Part shown: piece by piece, positions 11,062 through 24,349 of the stretch
How positions within the stretch are numbered: position 1 is the stretch's first letter
How the letters are laid out: each line of letters begins with the position of its first letter
Assembly (NCBI GenBank): GCA_003586115.2
Contig: QVOM02000053.1
Coordinates: 727,658 to 791,657, forward strand
DNA length: 64,000 nucleotides
Direction of reading: 5' to 3'
DNA from: Salvator merianae
Taxonomy: Eukaryota; Chordata; Lepidosauria; Squamata; Teiidae
The notes under the pieces: model-generated
Told to the model about the DNA's origin: nothing
Databases searched by the model: none
The model's input: only the letters and a program-made list of their open reading frames with translations
Program-made: the position numbers and the translations under genes

Positions 11062-14000
11062 CTTTATTCTGGAATATCCAAATATAGTGGAATAAGAAAG
11101 CAATGTCTGGATGCATCCCGAGTGAAGAGTACATATTGGCAAAGTGACAAGACATTTTTCTTCCACATTATCTAACCAAAGTTAATTTTCTAAAAAAAAA
11201 ATCTTCTTGGAGTGTTTTTACTCCTAAGGCAGGTGGAGGTTTTGGTGTGTTGGTCAAAACACCTTTCAGGAGGCTGGACCTTGGGCGTGGCCATGACAAG
11301 AACAAAAGGCAAAAATCCAAAGGCAGTGACTGACAAAAGAGATGGCCAATCACATTACATTGTTGTGGGTGGGGAGGAAATGGGCGGGGCTATGTCAAAT
11401 GACTTGAAACAGACTACACGCAGTGCATGTGCTGGAAGAAACTGGAGAGCTTGCGTTGGGCTAAGAACTAGAAATGTGAACATGGAGGAGAAGCCATTTT
11501 CTGCCCGTTCCGAGCTCTTTGGAAATCATGTGCATCACATAGACCCAATATTGTGTTTTTCTGTCATTTCATGGGAATAAGAACATGGGAGTTAGATTTG
11601 GGGGGACTATTGGTGAGGCGCAGAAGTGGGAATAAAAGCATCATGATATTTTTCTCCAGCTCTTAAAATTAATTACTGGCACAAAGATCCAGTATATTCA
11701 TTTCCCAGAGGGCCTTGCATGGTTAGCGGGCTGTGTTAAGTGAACCTGGAGAAATTAAGAGGCAGTGGATGGATAAATATACTGAGTGATGCAGTCTTCT
11801 AGCGATCCGGTAGGTGGCAGTCAGAGAATCCACCTCGACACAAGGTCCCGTATTATTTTCGCTGTGGCTGATCTACCTGGAGAGCAAGGATGCTTGATTG
11901 TGGCCCTGCAGATGTTTCTGAACTAACCTCCCAGCATTCTCCCAGCAGCCTGGGACATACTCCAGGAACATCTGCAGGGCCTCGACTGAGCACCCCTACT
12001 GTAATGTACTTGCTCCTGTTTGCATTTCTTTCTTACTAACATTTCAAAACGAGCAAGAACAAAGGTAACACCTGCAGGGCTGCAAGGCAGCGGAGCAGCA
12101 GTTCTTCCGTCATTGCTTCCTGGGTCCAAGGTGCAGCCCCCGGCCATGTCCTGGCACAGCCACTGGGCCCCCAACCTGTTCTCCGCTCCCCTTTCATCCC
12201 ACAAACCAAGAAGACCGACAGGCGCATACGCCGATGCGTCTACTCGGAAGCACGTTAAAGGGGCCCTACTTCTGTCTGCACACGCAAAAGATTGCAGTAA
12301 TCCACTTACTGCTAGATCTGCTTCTTTAATGTTATCCCTGACTATGCCCCAGAAAACCTTCCTTTTCTGGACTACAGTTCCCAAGATCCTTAGCCAAAGG
12401 AGTTTCCCCAACATCCGGGCTCTGTCCAGTTAGGTGCCCTGCCTCTTACCAGTCCCGGGGGGGGGTTGCCTGCTCTGGGGCGTCATGTGCTTAGGTTGCC
12501 CTGTACATTTGGGCCTTCCGCTTATGCTACCTAAGCCCAGCCCGGCAAGGTACAACCGTTTCCGGTCCTGGAAGGTGCTCAGAGCTCAAGGAGAATTATC
12601 AGGGCTGCACTGGCTGCCGATTTAAACCAGACAAGAAGGTACCTAAGCAGCTTAAGCAAAGGGGACCCAAAGAGGCTCAAGGAGTCCTCCAGAGATCCAG
12701 TTTCCAGAACAGATGGAGGATTATGGGAAGGAGCTCTTCTAACCTCAACGTACGCTTGGCTGCTGAGGCTGGAGGCAGTTTCTTCCCCTTCAACTCCTGC
12801 CTGCATGGAAGCAGAGGGCGAGGGCTGTGGAGGGCAGAGAAATCCTTCGTCTCGCGGCCAAGCACCGTGCTCCACAGGGTGGGCATCTGCAGGGCAGGAG
12901 GCCCAGGGGCTGGGTGGCCAAGCAGAGACCCAGAGACCCCCCTGCACCCAGGTCAACTGCAAGTAATGTTCTTGCCCTCCCAGGGGTGGGACCCCTGCCT
13001 GAGCATACCACGGACTCCCTAAAAACATCAAGGGAAAAAACTGAGTGCCGTTTGTTTTGGGCTGACGCAGGGGCTAATTTATTTTTGCCCGGCATTTGGA
13101 AAAGGCTCCTTTTGGAGACTCCAGCTCCCCTGATCCTTAGCCAACGTGGTCAATGTTTGCTGCCCCACTGGAGGAGGTTTTGCAATACACCTCACAGTGC
13201 CCCTATTGTACTCCAGTGAAATTCGTCTTGTGGGCTGTCTGGCAGCTGGAAACATTCCTTAATGCCAAGCATAATTATAAAGCTCTCTTTGAAAAGGGAT
13301 GTCCCGCCACTGTGTGGAAGGAGTCCGCGATTCCTTTCGCTTGCTGTGCCATAAATCAGAAATGTCACATATGGTTCCAGCCCGGTGGACCACTCAAGTT
13401 AATTTGAGTATCTTAGGCTCCAGCCGTAAGGCTCCTGGGAAGAGCAGGGCGCTTCCAAATTTAGGGGGTTGCCATGCTAAGTCCACACCCCATTTTGTGC
13501 CCCCCCTTTTGCACAAGTGGCAGCCAGGGCCTTGCTGTGGTCCATTAACACAGCTTTTGTGTTGCTTCTGTGTAACTCTCTAGACACTTTTCTAGGCCCA
13601 GCGTTGGTGCAGGTGCATCCCACGCTAACAGCCTACGAAAGGGCCTTCTGGGCCAGTAGCCTAATCTCCCAGTGGCCAATCTACTATGAAACTAGTGAAG
13701 CAGAAGCTTCAGGGCCCCTAATGTGGGAGGGTCCCCAGAAGCGACTTTAGTCCACATTGCTGTGACACTTAGAACCTTTTCATCACCGTGGTTTAAGGTT
13801 TTAAATCACTGCAATTCATTTGTGTATGCTTATTTTATTATTTCTTTGTATTGTGAGTCACACTGAAACTATAGTGTGAATGTGTGATGCATAAATGCAT
13901 GAATGAGTTGGCAAGGTGGAGTTGGGTGAGAAAAATATTTAGATTTTCCCCTCCGCCTACTCTGTTAAAGGAGAAGGAAACAATGAATTTGGGATAGTGT

Positions 14001-14884
14001 CTTAGCCAATGGCAGCGCTTAAGCAACCTTGGAAGATCTCCATACATTATGCAGGCTCAGATCTGGTTAGTATTTGAACAGGAAACTACCAGGACATCTC
14101 ACAGGTCTTGAATGAGGACTTCTGCTTAAAAATATGTTTAAATGTTACCCTTCCTGTCATTAACTGATTTTTTTTTATTTTTCATTTCCTTTTTCTTCTT
14201 CCTCAGTTTTAGGTACTCTTTCCACTATTCAGTGTTCACAACTCAGACTCCCTCAAAGATGCTGACAAGTATTTCCTGTGCATGCAACGAGGCATCTTAG
14301 AGACATGGTGAAGTGGTCAATCAAAGGTCCAAGGGGCACTAAGTCAGACTTGGAATTTAAATAAACAGACAAGACAGAAACAGAAACAGAAACAAACAAA
14401 AACAGGCATGGAAAGTCGACCCCATAGTGAAGCCACTAAGTATGTGGATGTGTCAAGGTGACTGCAACTCCAGCTTGACTCAAGGGCAGCGGGTGGAAGC
14501 TAGAGTCCACGCCCATGAGCCCGGGTGCCAGGGGGGCTGCCCAACGGCCAGGCAGGTCATGCAGCTGGCCAGGTTTGTATTTGGGGGCACCTTGTTCACC
14601 TGTCAGCGGATTCAGGTTTCTTATGAACCAAGCCGGAAAGAAGATAATGTGGAGAGAACGTGGCTTGTGGTTTTGCGGAGGCGTTCTCCCACTCTGGACT
14701 GGATTAAAACGCTGACCCCTGGCAGGGCCCACAGCCACTGTTTACAGGCCGTCCGAAACACTTCCCTTCCCAGGCCCCAGGAGTCGGCCAGGCTGTGGCA
14801 CAAAGTCCACAGTGTAGCTGGGAGGACGAGAGAGAGCTTGCATCGGGCGCGGAGCGGAGACAGGAACCTTACGACGACGAGAGC
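11062..14884. other. Intergenic with LINE remnants
   Basis: No gene is recognised. Around 12595-12625 the forward frame reads LSGLHWLPI, a motif typical of the reverse-transcriptase C-terminus of L2/CR1 elements, followed by a stop, so a decayed LINE tail is likely. The longest open frames (for example 12020-12433 on + and 11923-12414 on -) overlap one another on opposite strands and show no known domain. Confidence 0.5.
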
Positions 14885-14944
<60 letters not shown>

Positions 14945-14946
14945 TC
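14885..14946. repeat. (TTTC)n microsatellite
   Basis: About 62 bases of near-perfect TTTC repeat. Confidence 0.95.
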
Positions 14947-15480
14947 AAGTTGGCAGAAAGAGAGTGAGGGATGCAGGGAACAAGGAATAGATTGTTAAGT
15001 GGCGTGGAACAGAAGGGATCTGTTTCTGTGGCTGCGGTTTCCTGGCAACAGAAGGGGGTCGGGGCTTCCTTTGCAAAGAGGGACAGTCTTTTTGCTGCGA
15101 ACGCTCCTTTCCTCGGCTACAGGCGTGGAAGCAAAAACACTTCGTGGCGAAGGAGACCCGCTCTGCACGCGCCCAAAGCACTCCTTCCAACATGACTCCA
15201 TTCCAGTCCAAGGATGCCCTTATATTTGGGCTGTGGTCACACCGTACCTTTTGTGCGGTCCTGTGTCCGGAGGGGCCAGACGTGAAATCTGCTTCCGTTT
15301 CCTCTGCAGGATTTCTTCCCCTGGTAGGGACTCTCCGCTGTGCGGACAATCCCAGCACTGAGTCCGGCTCTGCTTCAAGCGATGGGCCCAGGAGAAAGGG
15401 CTTGGGCACCTAAGTTTGACCCTGGAGCAGGGAGGACCCAACCCTGCCGCTGCCGCCATGCCAAACCTCCGTAGGTCCCC

Positions 15481-15615
15481 TTGCCTGGTGAAAGGTAAGC
15501 TGCCGCATGGTGGGGGGGGGTTGCCTTGCCACCTCCCCCCTGGTGGCTGCCTCTGCACCATGGCCCCTCACCGCCCCCCCGCTGCCCCCCCCAAAGCTTA
15601 CCTTTTACCAGGCGA
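15481..15615. repeat. Short inverted repeat with G/C-homopolymer loop
   Basis: The arms are 15481-15500 (TTGCCTGGTGAAAGGTAAGC) and 15596-15615, which is its complement with two mismatches. The ~95-base loop contains a G run near 15511-15520 and several C runs near 15571-15592. It is probably a small foldback or degraded MITE. The left arm also happens to resemble a 5' splice site. Confidence 0.6.
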
Positions 15616-16559
15616 ACGGGATCCATGAAGGCTCAGCTGGGGGGGGGCAGGGGTGGTACGGAAAGCGTAAGCAGACCATTCCTGGATGAAAACGGCCTCA
15701 GTTCCCTTTCTGTCCCTGAGATGGACGGTCAGGCGAGGGTGTGACTGCGGCCATGGATTCAGGACGGGCACATAATTGGTTCTTAAGCAGAAATAAATGG
15801 TACAGTAATCAAAGAGGGAAATATTCAGTCGTTGTGTACAAAGCAGGGGTTGATTATGAATTTACAATGTATTTACAATCCATCATTTGCCTCCGTGGTT
15901 TTATCATCTCTGTTCCCTTGCATATGGCAGGCAAAGGAACAGTTATCCCTGCAAATAATACATAATGCTCGTGTTGCAACAATAGTTCTGCCTTGCTGGG
16001 CTGCTTGGGTGGAGAGTTAAGCTTGTTTATTTAAAAAAACACAAACATAGGAAGATGGAAATAGATGAAGGCACTTCTTAAAAAAAGAGGAATCTTTGAT
16101 ACACTGTGGCATAAAAGCGGGGAAATAAATTCCATTGCCTCCCAGACTACAATGCTCCTCTAACCCTAACTCACAGGAACATTTGTTTTCTAATTGCGAA
16201 CTATCAGAGGATATACTGCATAATCATAGTAATGCTGGAAGAGCTTAAAGGAGTCCTTAATTGTAACATAATGAACAAAATTACTCCCCAAGGGGCTACT
16301 GTGTTTCATTGTAACAACAAAAACAACAGCACCTTAAGGATTGAGAAATGTAGCAAATTTCTTTTGTTGATGAGAGCCCAATTCATCAATTAAATAAATG
16401 GTACTGGAGGCCCCGTTTCTTTTAAAAATGATATGGCACTATTATTAAATAGTTGGAATCATGTAGCTGACACTCCTTATTGCTAAAGTAATGAAATTCT
16501 GCTCATTCAAAAATACACATTTCTTGAATAAATAATGCCACTAATAGCTCAGCTTTTTA

Positions 16560-16720
16560 TTAATTAATTAATTATATTTCTATCCTGTCCCATATCCAGA
16601 GGTCTCTGGGTGGGTTACAACAATAAGAACACATTATGGACACATTAAAAGCAACGGCAGGGCCTGCAAGAGGGGAAGAGAAGCGGTCCCTCAGCCAAAG
16701 GCCAGGGCAGGTGAGCCTCC
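16560..16720. mobile_element. Degraded reptile retroelement fragment
   Basis: The segment runs from a TATTTCTATCCTGTCC-type start, through a GGTCTCTGGGTGGGTTACAA segment, to CTCAGCCAAAGGCCAGGG. The same order of modules occurs at about 33340-33485, which shows a dispersed family. It probably derives from a CR1/L2-type LINE or a SINE tailed by one. Confidence 0.45.
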
Positions 16721-17099
16721 AAAGATTTCCTGAAGCTGCGAATTGGGGGTGCCTGGTGCCTATGGTTGTAAAAAAAATGCCCCACGAATGCCTTGATGCC
16801 TCTGCTAAAAGATTCAAAAGTATTTACTAACAACCCCGTGTCATTTTAAAAAAGAATGGAAAACCAGTGGGTTTTCCCTCTCCATTTCCCATTGCCTTGG
16901 GAGGGGACTTTTAAGATCTCAAAGTGGAGGCCTTCTAGTGGTTTTGCTACCCTTGGAGGTGCAAGGGGCTGCAGCAGGTGAAAGGGCCTGTTCTGTGATA
17001 GCCCCCCCCCGGGTTTGGAATAGCTGCCAGTGGTGGAGGTACGCCCGGTGAGGGGCCGAGATACAAATGTTATAAACAAATAAACGAATTCCAGCCGGC

Positions 17100-18600
17100 A
17101 AGAGGCAGCACGGCTGACGTTCCCTTTGTGCTTTTGACAGCCAGCACAGGCTCGCGGGGCCACCCTCTGAACAAATCGAGGCCCCGCGCAACGAGGATGG
17201 GCGCCAGCCAGCATGTTCCGTCGCCCTCTGCCGTGACCGCCGAGCCCAAGATCCAGCTACTCGGGGGGGGGCAGGGCACATCCCGAGGGGCTGGGGCCAC
17301 GGGGGGCAGAGGAATGCCAAGCGGGCCCCACCAATGTCTCCCCAACGAGATGAACGGAGGGCACCATCGGCACGATGCGCAGGGAAGCGAAAGCCTGCCA
17401 CCGCCCTCCGGGCGAAGTCCGGGCTCTCCAAAGTCCGCTGCCCAGCGGGGAAGGCGGCGACCGCGAGCAGGCGCGGAGGGTAGCGAGTGTGGCAGCCCCC
17501 TGCGCCTCCGCCCTGCTGCCAGCGATGCCCACCGAGACGGCGGTGTTCCTGGCAGCCTTGGAGGGGGGCGGCGGGGCGCTGCCTTCACACCTCCGCCTCC
17601 TCAGCCGGCTGGGCACGGAGAGAGGGGCTTGTTGCCTTCTCGGCTGCCCTTGGGCGCTCAGGAACTCCAGCGCAGCCCTTGTGCGCGGAGTACCCCGCGA
17701 TCAGATGCTACTCCGGGGAAAGGGCGGGGCAAGGACGGGGGACCACAAGGTGATCCTGCCAAGGTAGCCGGCTGAGGACGGGACGCCGCACCCAGGCCCC
17801 CTCCCCGGTGGCGCCGAGGGGCCACAGACACATCGCCCGCCCCACAGGAGGGCGGGGGGGGGAATCGTAGCAGCGCCAGCAGGCCGGCGGCAGCCCCCCG
17901 AACGGCAGAGGCGTCACGTGCCCGTCAGCGCGCCCCCGCCTCCTCCTCCTTGTGGGCGGTCGGGGACGCGCGCGGCGGCGGCGGCAAAGGAGAGAGAGCG
18001 TTGCCTGGCAACCGGCCGCCCTGAGGAGCTGTCGCGGCCCGCGGGGGCGCTCTCGCGGCCCCCTCCCTCCGTCGGGAGCGCGCAATTCGGAGGGGCGCCG
18101 GAGCCGATCCGTCGCAGGGCGGGCGACACGTGTCGAGGCGTTCTTACGAGACGTCGCCGCCCAGGCAGCCACGCCCGCGCCGGGGGGGGAGCGAGCGAGC
18201 GGGCGGTCGGGGAGGGAAGGAGGTGCCCCGTCCGAGAGCGCCTGACTGTCCCGAGGCGCGCGCGCGGTTTTCTGCCGGGCGGGCCGGGCGCGGCGACACG
18301 TGTCCGCCGGTGCCCACATTCCTCCTCCGCGCCGCCCCTTGTGGACGCGGGGGGGGCTGAGGGAGGCGGCGCCGCGCCCCGGCGGCGGCCCTGAGGAGCC
18401 TCGCTCGGACGGGAGGAACCGGCGCGGCCGCATTGCTGGCATTCCGGCGGCCCAGGAGGACGCGGCGTCGTCGGCGGGGTAAGTGGCTCCGGGGCGCCTC
18501 GGAACGTGGGGTCCCGTCCTAGACTCGCGGGGAGGCGGCAGAGCCGCCGCCCGATGCCCCCCGCCCGTCCCTGTCAGAACGGAGAAGACGCTTCGGAGCA
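17100..18600. promoter_or_regulatory. KIFC3: CpG island and probable KIFC3 promoter
   Basis: This is 1.5 kb of very GC- and CpG-rich DNA ending at a consensus splice donor (CGGCGGG followed by gtaagtgg at 18478/18479). It contains three CACGTG E-boxes (17915-17920, 18127-18132, 18297-18302). Long open frames on both strands here (for example 17128-17775 on + and 17708-18601 on -) follow from stop-poor GC-rich sequence and are not supported as genes. Assignment to KIFC3 is inferred from position and orientation. Confidence 0.7.
18400..18478 (+). other. KIFC3: Probable non-coding first exon of KIFC3 (5' end approximate)
   Basis: The exon end is set by the donor gtaagtgg after 18478. No forward ATG nearby leads in frame to this donor with a recognisable KIFC3 N-terminus, so I treat the exon as 5'UTR. 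The transcription start is not visible. Further start exons may lie in the 5.9 kb before the first coding exon that I recognise. Confidence 0.45.
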
Positions 18601-18759
18601 TGCGAAGAGCGCCTTTGGGGAAACAGCAGGGCGGCGGCAGGCAAGGGCGCTTCTCTGGAAGGGGCTCCCAATTCCCTGAATATATCCGAAAGAGCGCCCC
18701 CCCTCGAGTCCTGCTCCGGGCCCTGGGGTGGCTCTGCTAGGAAGAGGAGGGGGGGAGGG

Positions 18760-18955
18760 CTTTGTCTGCGGTGGCTCCCAGGCTGTGGAATCATCTCCCC
18801 TTTCTCGTACACCGGGCGCCTGGGTAAAAAAATCAGCTTGAGACGGATATTTTTATGGATTTTTCTGATTCTATGTTGTTTTACCTGTTTAATTAACCGC
18901 CTGGGATAGTGGAGGAGGGCGGTATAGAAATGGCTTTAATAAATAAAGCAACGTG
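18760..18955 (+). mobile_element. LINE 3' end fragment (L2/CR1-like)
   Basis: The order of segments matches the 3' tail of reptile L2/CR1-type LINEs: CGGTGGCTCCCAGGCTGTGG, then a T-rich part, then AACCGCCTGGGATAG...GGGCGGTATAGAAATGG, then AATAAATAAA. It lies in KIFC3 intron 1. Confidence 0.6.
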
Positions 18956-19593
18956 CCTTTTAGATACCCGTAGGAATGAAGCATTTCAGCGGAGTACAGG
19001 ATGGGTCCCGTTTCAGTCAGTGTCTCTGGAGCAGTTTGCAAGATCCCCTCCGTGAAGGGACAGCAGCTGCGTGTATTTTTGGAGTTCCTCGGCGCTCTTA
19101 CCCGTGGGGAAGTTGGGGACGGTGGCGTGGGGATTCTTGGAAGGGCGCAGGGGTGCCTCGGCCAGTCTGTCCCAGGTAGAAGGGCCCAGGGCGCGTCTCC
19201 GGACCTGCGTGGTTGTCGCAGATGGAAGCTCCGTGGCCAGGCGTCGCACGTTCTTGCGCTTAAGGATCTCTGAACTGCTGGTTTTCATTTTGCTGGGCGT
19301 CGCTTCTCGAGGTAAAACTGGGATAAAAACGCGGCCGCGAAGTCTTACGATCGTGGCTGCTCTGGCAAGGATGGCCTGTCTGTCGTGGGAATTAGTGGGT
19401 TTCTCTAGTAGCTGCCAGTGGCCTGTGGACAGGGATAGCAACGGCACGGTAGAAAAGGTGTGCTCCACTGGGACAGTCTGCGCCAGGTTTCTTTGGTGTG
19501 AGAAAAACAAAGAACAGGATGCAGAAAACGTACACAGGTTGTCTCTCCCTTTTGGATTTATCGTGATGATCCGGTAGTGTCCCATTAAACTGT

Positions 19594-19638
19594 ATATTAT
19601 TATTACTACTACTACTACTACTACTATTATTATTATTT
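19594..19638. repeat. (TTA)n(CTA)n(TTA)n microsatellite
   Basis: Trinucleotide repeat with an internal ACT phase, in KIFC3 intron 1. Confidence 0.9.
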
Positions 19639-22600
19639 AAACAGTAGTCTTTCTGCTCGTGCCATCTCTGGCATGGCATTTGTGCTTTCAGCTCCCTCAG
19701 AGCCTAAGAATCAAATGCCACTGGGCATTGGCTGAATCCTGCGCTCTGCTGCCTCTGCCCTCAGCTGATGGTTGTAACCTGCTCTGGAGCAGAGTGGGAA
19801 CTTGACTCAAGATCCCCCCACACTTAAACTGTGTGCCAGTTTCTAATTCAGAAAACCTTAGGGCAGTTCTGTGGTATATCAGAACTCCTCCCCACCCCTA
19901 AAGACACCCCCCCCAAAGAAAGATCCAGCAGCATCTGTGTTCATTGAAATCCCGGAGAATTGAAGAGGTTTTTATCCAAGCATCTCTTTCCTCTCAGGAG
20001 CCCATCTAGGCCAGTCTGCTGGCAATGGAATGTTGGGAGTTGTAGTTCAGGAACATCCGGAGGAGCAGTGGGGGTCATCATTCAGAGAGTATAGTGAGAA
20101 TTTTCTATTAGCTGCATTTTCTTTCTTGGTGGGCCGAATTGCAAGCACTGACAGACACGGTAATAGAGGAGGATCCCCATTCATACCAGTGGACCAAATT
20201 AAATCCACCCTGGACACCGTCGGGGTTGGTGGTAGCCCTCATCTTGAGCTTGGGGAATTAATCTTTGCTTCTCTGGTTCAAGCACTGCTGGAATTTGGGA
20301 AGGCAGCTTGTCACCGGGCTGTACCGAAGTGGGGGTCCAGCAGCTGGCTGATTCGGGGGGGGGAGCCTTTCGGTTCCCTTTGTCGGGGTGTGTGCCTGCG
20401 TGCCTTCGTCCTTCTGCACAGGGTGGGCTGCTTCTGCTGCCCTGTCACTCACAGGGTGGCCGATGGGGTGACTGATAGCAGCAGCCATGAGGTCAGTTGC
20501 TACCAAGAAGAATGAAACTCTCTGGGCCAGGGGGTCTTTTCCTGGGCTGGCCCCACATCTTTAGCCTCTTGTTTAATTCCTCCGGCGCATTCTAAACCTC
20601 CAACAGAAGGGCATCTTCGTGCAGATAAAATATTAGTTGTAAGTTAATGCTCACACTTTTCAGGTTTCCCTGGATGTTTGGCGTTCAATGTTCCTCTTTA
20701 TGGGGACGACGCCAGGGTCTTTTTGGCGTACGGGGCGTGCCTTCGAGAACCCTTCTGAGGTGAGACAGAAAGCGTGTGCTGGGAGCGCCAGGTGTCAGCT
20801 TTGGCAGCGGAGGGTGGGAGGTGGTTCTGTTTACAGCTGTGTAATTATGGGGCTTGGAAATCTTGTCTGCGCCTCAGACATTCCCAGATTACACCCTCGA
20901 AACGCATTTTGGCAGGAACATCCTTGAAGATTTGGAAACATCGCCCCAGATGCAGTTGCCAGGCATCGTTATTGACTGGAGTTAAGTAATTCAGATTCTA
21001 TCACCACATGCTGAAGAGCTGATCTGGCTACCAGTTTAAATTGCTGGCTTTTTAATAAAATAATTTTGTTGATTTTTGTTCAGAGGGGATTGTAGAAATT
21101 AGAACATTTCATAAAATTAACTGATGCCAATTTATGTTGTTGCAAATATGCTATAAAATTCAAGGTTGGGGTATAATCATGAGGCGTTTCGGTTAAAACA
21201 TGCCTTTGATGAGATGCGTGCGCAGTTTCTTCTTGTACCACATCTCCCTTGATCATAGGTCGTCTGTGTCAGCTTCGCTGTCAAGAAAGCTTTCTGTGTC
21301 GCATTTCATTGGCTAGCTGTGTACGCGCCTTCGCTACTGTCTGCTTCACTTCTAACAACTGTTATTGATTATAAATTTATTTTTTAAAGTACAGTACCCA
21401 TTAGTTTGTCTGGTGATATATTGACAAATTAACTCCTGTTTTGTTACTACATTTTAAAAAATCAACGTTTTCAACCTCCAATATTACAGGTGGAATCTGT
21501 AAAGGTGGTAATGAAAGAACGAATACTGTGTTTGGTATAAACTGCATTTCTACTGCACCTATTCTTGCTTTCAGTTACTTTTTGAAATTATCTTGTTCCT
21601 TCAGGATTTTTTTTAATTGTTCTGTCCACAGGAAAGCATTCTTGTATTTGTCTTGGCCTGTTTTAGTCCTACCCTCCAGCTGAAAGACTCCGGAAACACG
21701 TTATAAAATGCTGCTGATAAAACAGTTTGTGATCTCAGGCAGGTCTTTCAAAGGGCCTTTCTGCGCTTATCTTAGATCCAGATCCACTGGCGCCCCGGTC
21801 CTATTTTGATCTCTTTTGTCCACACGCTCATGTGGACTAGGGAGGCCCCTCCCCCTCTAGTATGCTTCATCTGCATGAGGCGGCGCGTAGTCGGGATCAG
21901 GAGGCTCAAAATGGCCTCCTGATCCGCTTCTGATCCGAAATACCAGTAGACATCAATAACGATGCCTACCAGTGTGGTAGGGCCGTGTGGGACACGTGTC
22001 GCACCACAAAATGGGGCTCCCAGGGGCTCCGAGTCCAGGAACCTCTGTGCGAGTTTCGGGAGGGGGGCAAGATCCACATCAGCAGGTTGCACAGTTGGAT
22101 CTGCTGATCCAGATCGCTCCAGGTAAGTGCAGAAAGGCCTGAGGTTTTCTATCTAAAACCATTCCAGTGCGCGGCACTGAGCTTCTGTCTTCCCAGCTCC
22201 GCGGTTTGGCCAGTGTGGTTAAACCAGCGGGAGGGGCAGTGCTTTGCAGATGCTCTTGGGGAGGGGGAAAAGCAGCAGTAAGGATGGGCCCCCACCCTGC
22301 CATAGCCCCCTCCAGCGTTGGGCGGAAAGAGCAGCCCTTTGGGGTTTGGGTGCGAATCGCAGGGGCCTTTTCTTGTGTCTAGCAAACCTCTTGGGCTAAG
22401 GCTGGGGTTAGTTTGCTTCCGTACGGAATTGGCAACGTAGGATTTGCTTGTGAAAGCGCAGTGATTTTTCCTTTTTGCAATGAAGGCCTGTGAACTCTGG
22501 AGTTGGTTCTTAACCTTTACCGTACACTGTTCTGGTTTTCTGAGCGTGCTTCCAAGGCATTTTGCGTGCGTTACCCGTGCTGCTCAGAGCGAGCGCAGGC

Positions 22601-24349
22601 AGTTGAAACATAACCTCTGCGCAGAGACGAAAGGCTTACTGGGTCTTTTTCCTTTCAGTTTATGGGAGATGCCTGGGTCTTGAGTTTCAGTGAGAAACCT
22701 GTTGTTCTTCCACTTGGGAATTATTTTGGGCGCGGGGTTTGCAGGGCTGGCAGGGAATCAGAGGGGGAGGCCCTTGGTCTGCTAGCACCGTGGGGGGGGG
22801 GCAGGGGGGGGGGAGGGGGATCCCAGGCTTTGCCACTGATGAGATGTGCTCAGATGTTCGTTTGTTTGTTTCTTTTCTATTTATAAAACGATCTGTGAGT
22901 AAGGAATAGGCACCATTTGCTCATCAGTAGCTGGGAAATTCTGAGGCTGCTGCTTATCTTCAGCATGGATCAAGTTGGCTAGAAAACCTTACGGTGTAGT
23001 TGAATGTAACCCTTAAAGCGCTCCTAAGCAGAGAGAAACGAGCGTGTTTACTTTGTGTTTCTAAAAATACCTGGCAAGGTGGTTCCCCCCGGCCATGCCT
23101 GGAAGCCTCCTGGAAGCACCGAAGGGTCCTCACGGAAGGGTGAGGAAGGATTGCCTCACGCACCCCCTTCCCCGCACCACAGCCTTTAATGAGGGTCAGG
23201 GTGACCGGGGGCGCCATGCAGTTTGGCGGGCGAATTGGTGGGTGAGAAAATGAGCAGCAGGGTGCCTGATTTGGCCTGCCAGGCTGCAACAGCACCTCCC
23301 TTTAAAAGCAGCCTTGTGTCTTTTGGGAAGTTAAAGTGAGCCTGAAGCATGTGGGGGGGGCCAGGTGGCCCCCGTCTGCCCCTTTTTGTTAGAGAGTTTC
23401 CTTTCTTCTTCAGCCGCCTGCCGTGCCAAGAAAGGGGCACATGGGAAGGGATGCAGAAGTTGCCCTCTTCCCTCTACCACTGCCAGCGGTTACTGCAAGG
23501 AGCAGCTGGTGGGGGGGGGCGCGAAAGGCAGGGGCCTGTGGGAATTGCGAGGGGCCGCCCGGGGTCCTGGCTGCCATCGCTGTCCGCAGGGCTTTCGGAC
23601 GCCCCCAGAAGGTTGTCGCCAGCTCCGTAGCACCGTGGCTTGTGCTTTAACTCGATTAACCGTCGGGCGCCTGGCCATGGATGCCAAACATGAAGAATTG
23701 TTACTTTGTATTGGGTCTGTTTGTCTTAGAGTTTCTTTCTAAAAGGCAGAGGAAGTGAAGTTCGCCCTCTCCCTCCCTTGTGGTCATGTGAGTTTCCACA
23801 GATCAATTAATTCCTTCTAATACAGTGAGCAGGAAACGACTCAGTGCTCCCCACCCACCCCACCCGTATGCTGTGTCTCTCAACGGGGATTGATATGACC
23901 AGACTCTGGATTTTGCAAATGTTTTTCAATTCAGTGGGCACTGTTGGTTTTTACAAGTGGCTTTTCCCACAGAATCTGCAGTAGCGTCTTCGGGAGGTGT
24001 GTGTCTCCGTTCGCCCTTGCTTGGTGCTTTTGCAGCCAGTGGAGGCCAAGCATAAGATAATTGCAATAGATCTGCTTTCCCCACAGTTTATCAGGAATTT
24101 TGCCCTTCAGCCATGACAAACAGTTCTGAGCTGACTGCCAACATGTGGGGCTGGTTGGCCTAAAGAGTCTTGCTGAGGTTACTTGGTGGAGTTTTTGAAA
24201 ACAGGCAGAAAATGTGGTTTGTTCTCTTTAATCAGCAGGCACTGTCCTAAACGTGGAATGTTTCCTCACTGTATGCCCAGAATTAAACTGGCCAAATGAC
24301 AAGGTAGGCAGTTTGTTCTTCTATTTAAGGATTTCTGTTTTTCTTGCAG

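Larger units (their letters stand above)
18479..24349 (+). other. KIFC3: KIFC3 first intron (inferred), no other gene seen
   Basis: This is about 5.9 kb of intronic DNA. It contains the LINE tail at 18760-18955, a TTA/CTA trinucleotide repeat (19594-19638) and a 'gggagttgtagttcagg' repeat near 20034-20052. It also holds a weak LINE-like segment around 20130-20340. I found no convincing coding exon. Confidence 0.5.

Noticed and set aside
17128..17775. A 215-codon open frame on the plus strand in the CpG island
   Set aside because: The region is GC-rich and stop-poor, with overlapping long frames on both strands (also 17708-18601 on minus). The protein has low complexity, no domain and no splice context.
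20030..20515. A 161-codon frame in KIFC3 intron 1
   Set aside because: It starts inside a dispersed 'gggagttgtagttcagg' repeat and at best resembles a badly decayed LINE segment. There is no support for a gene.
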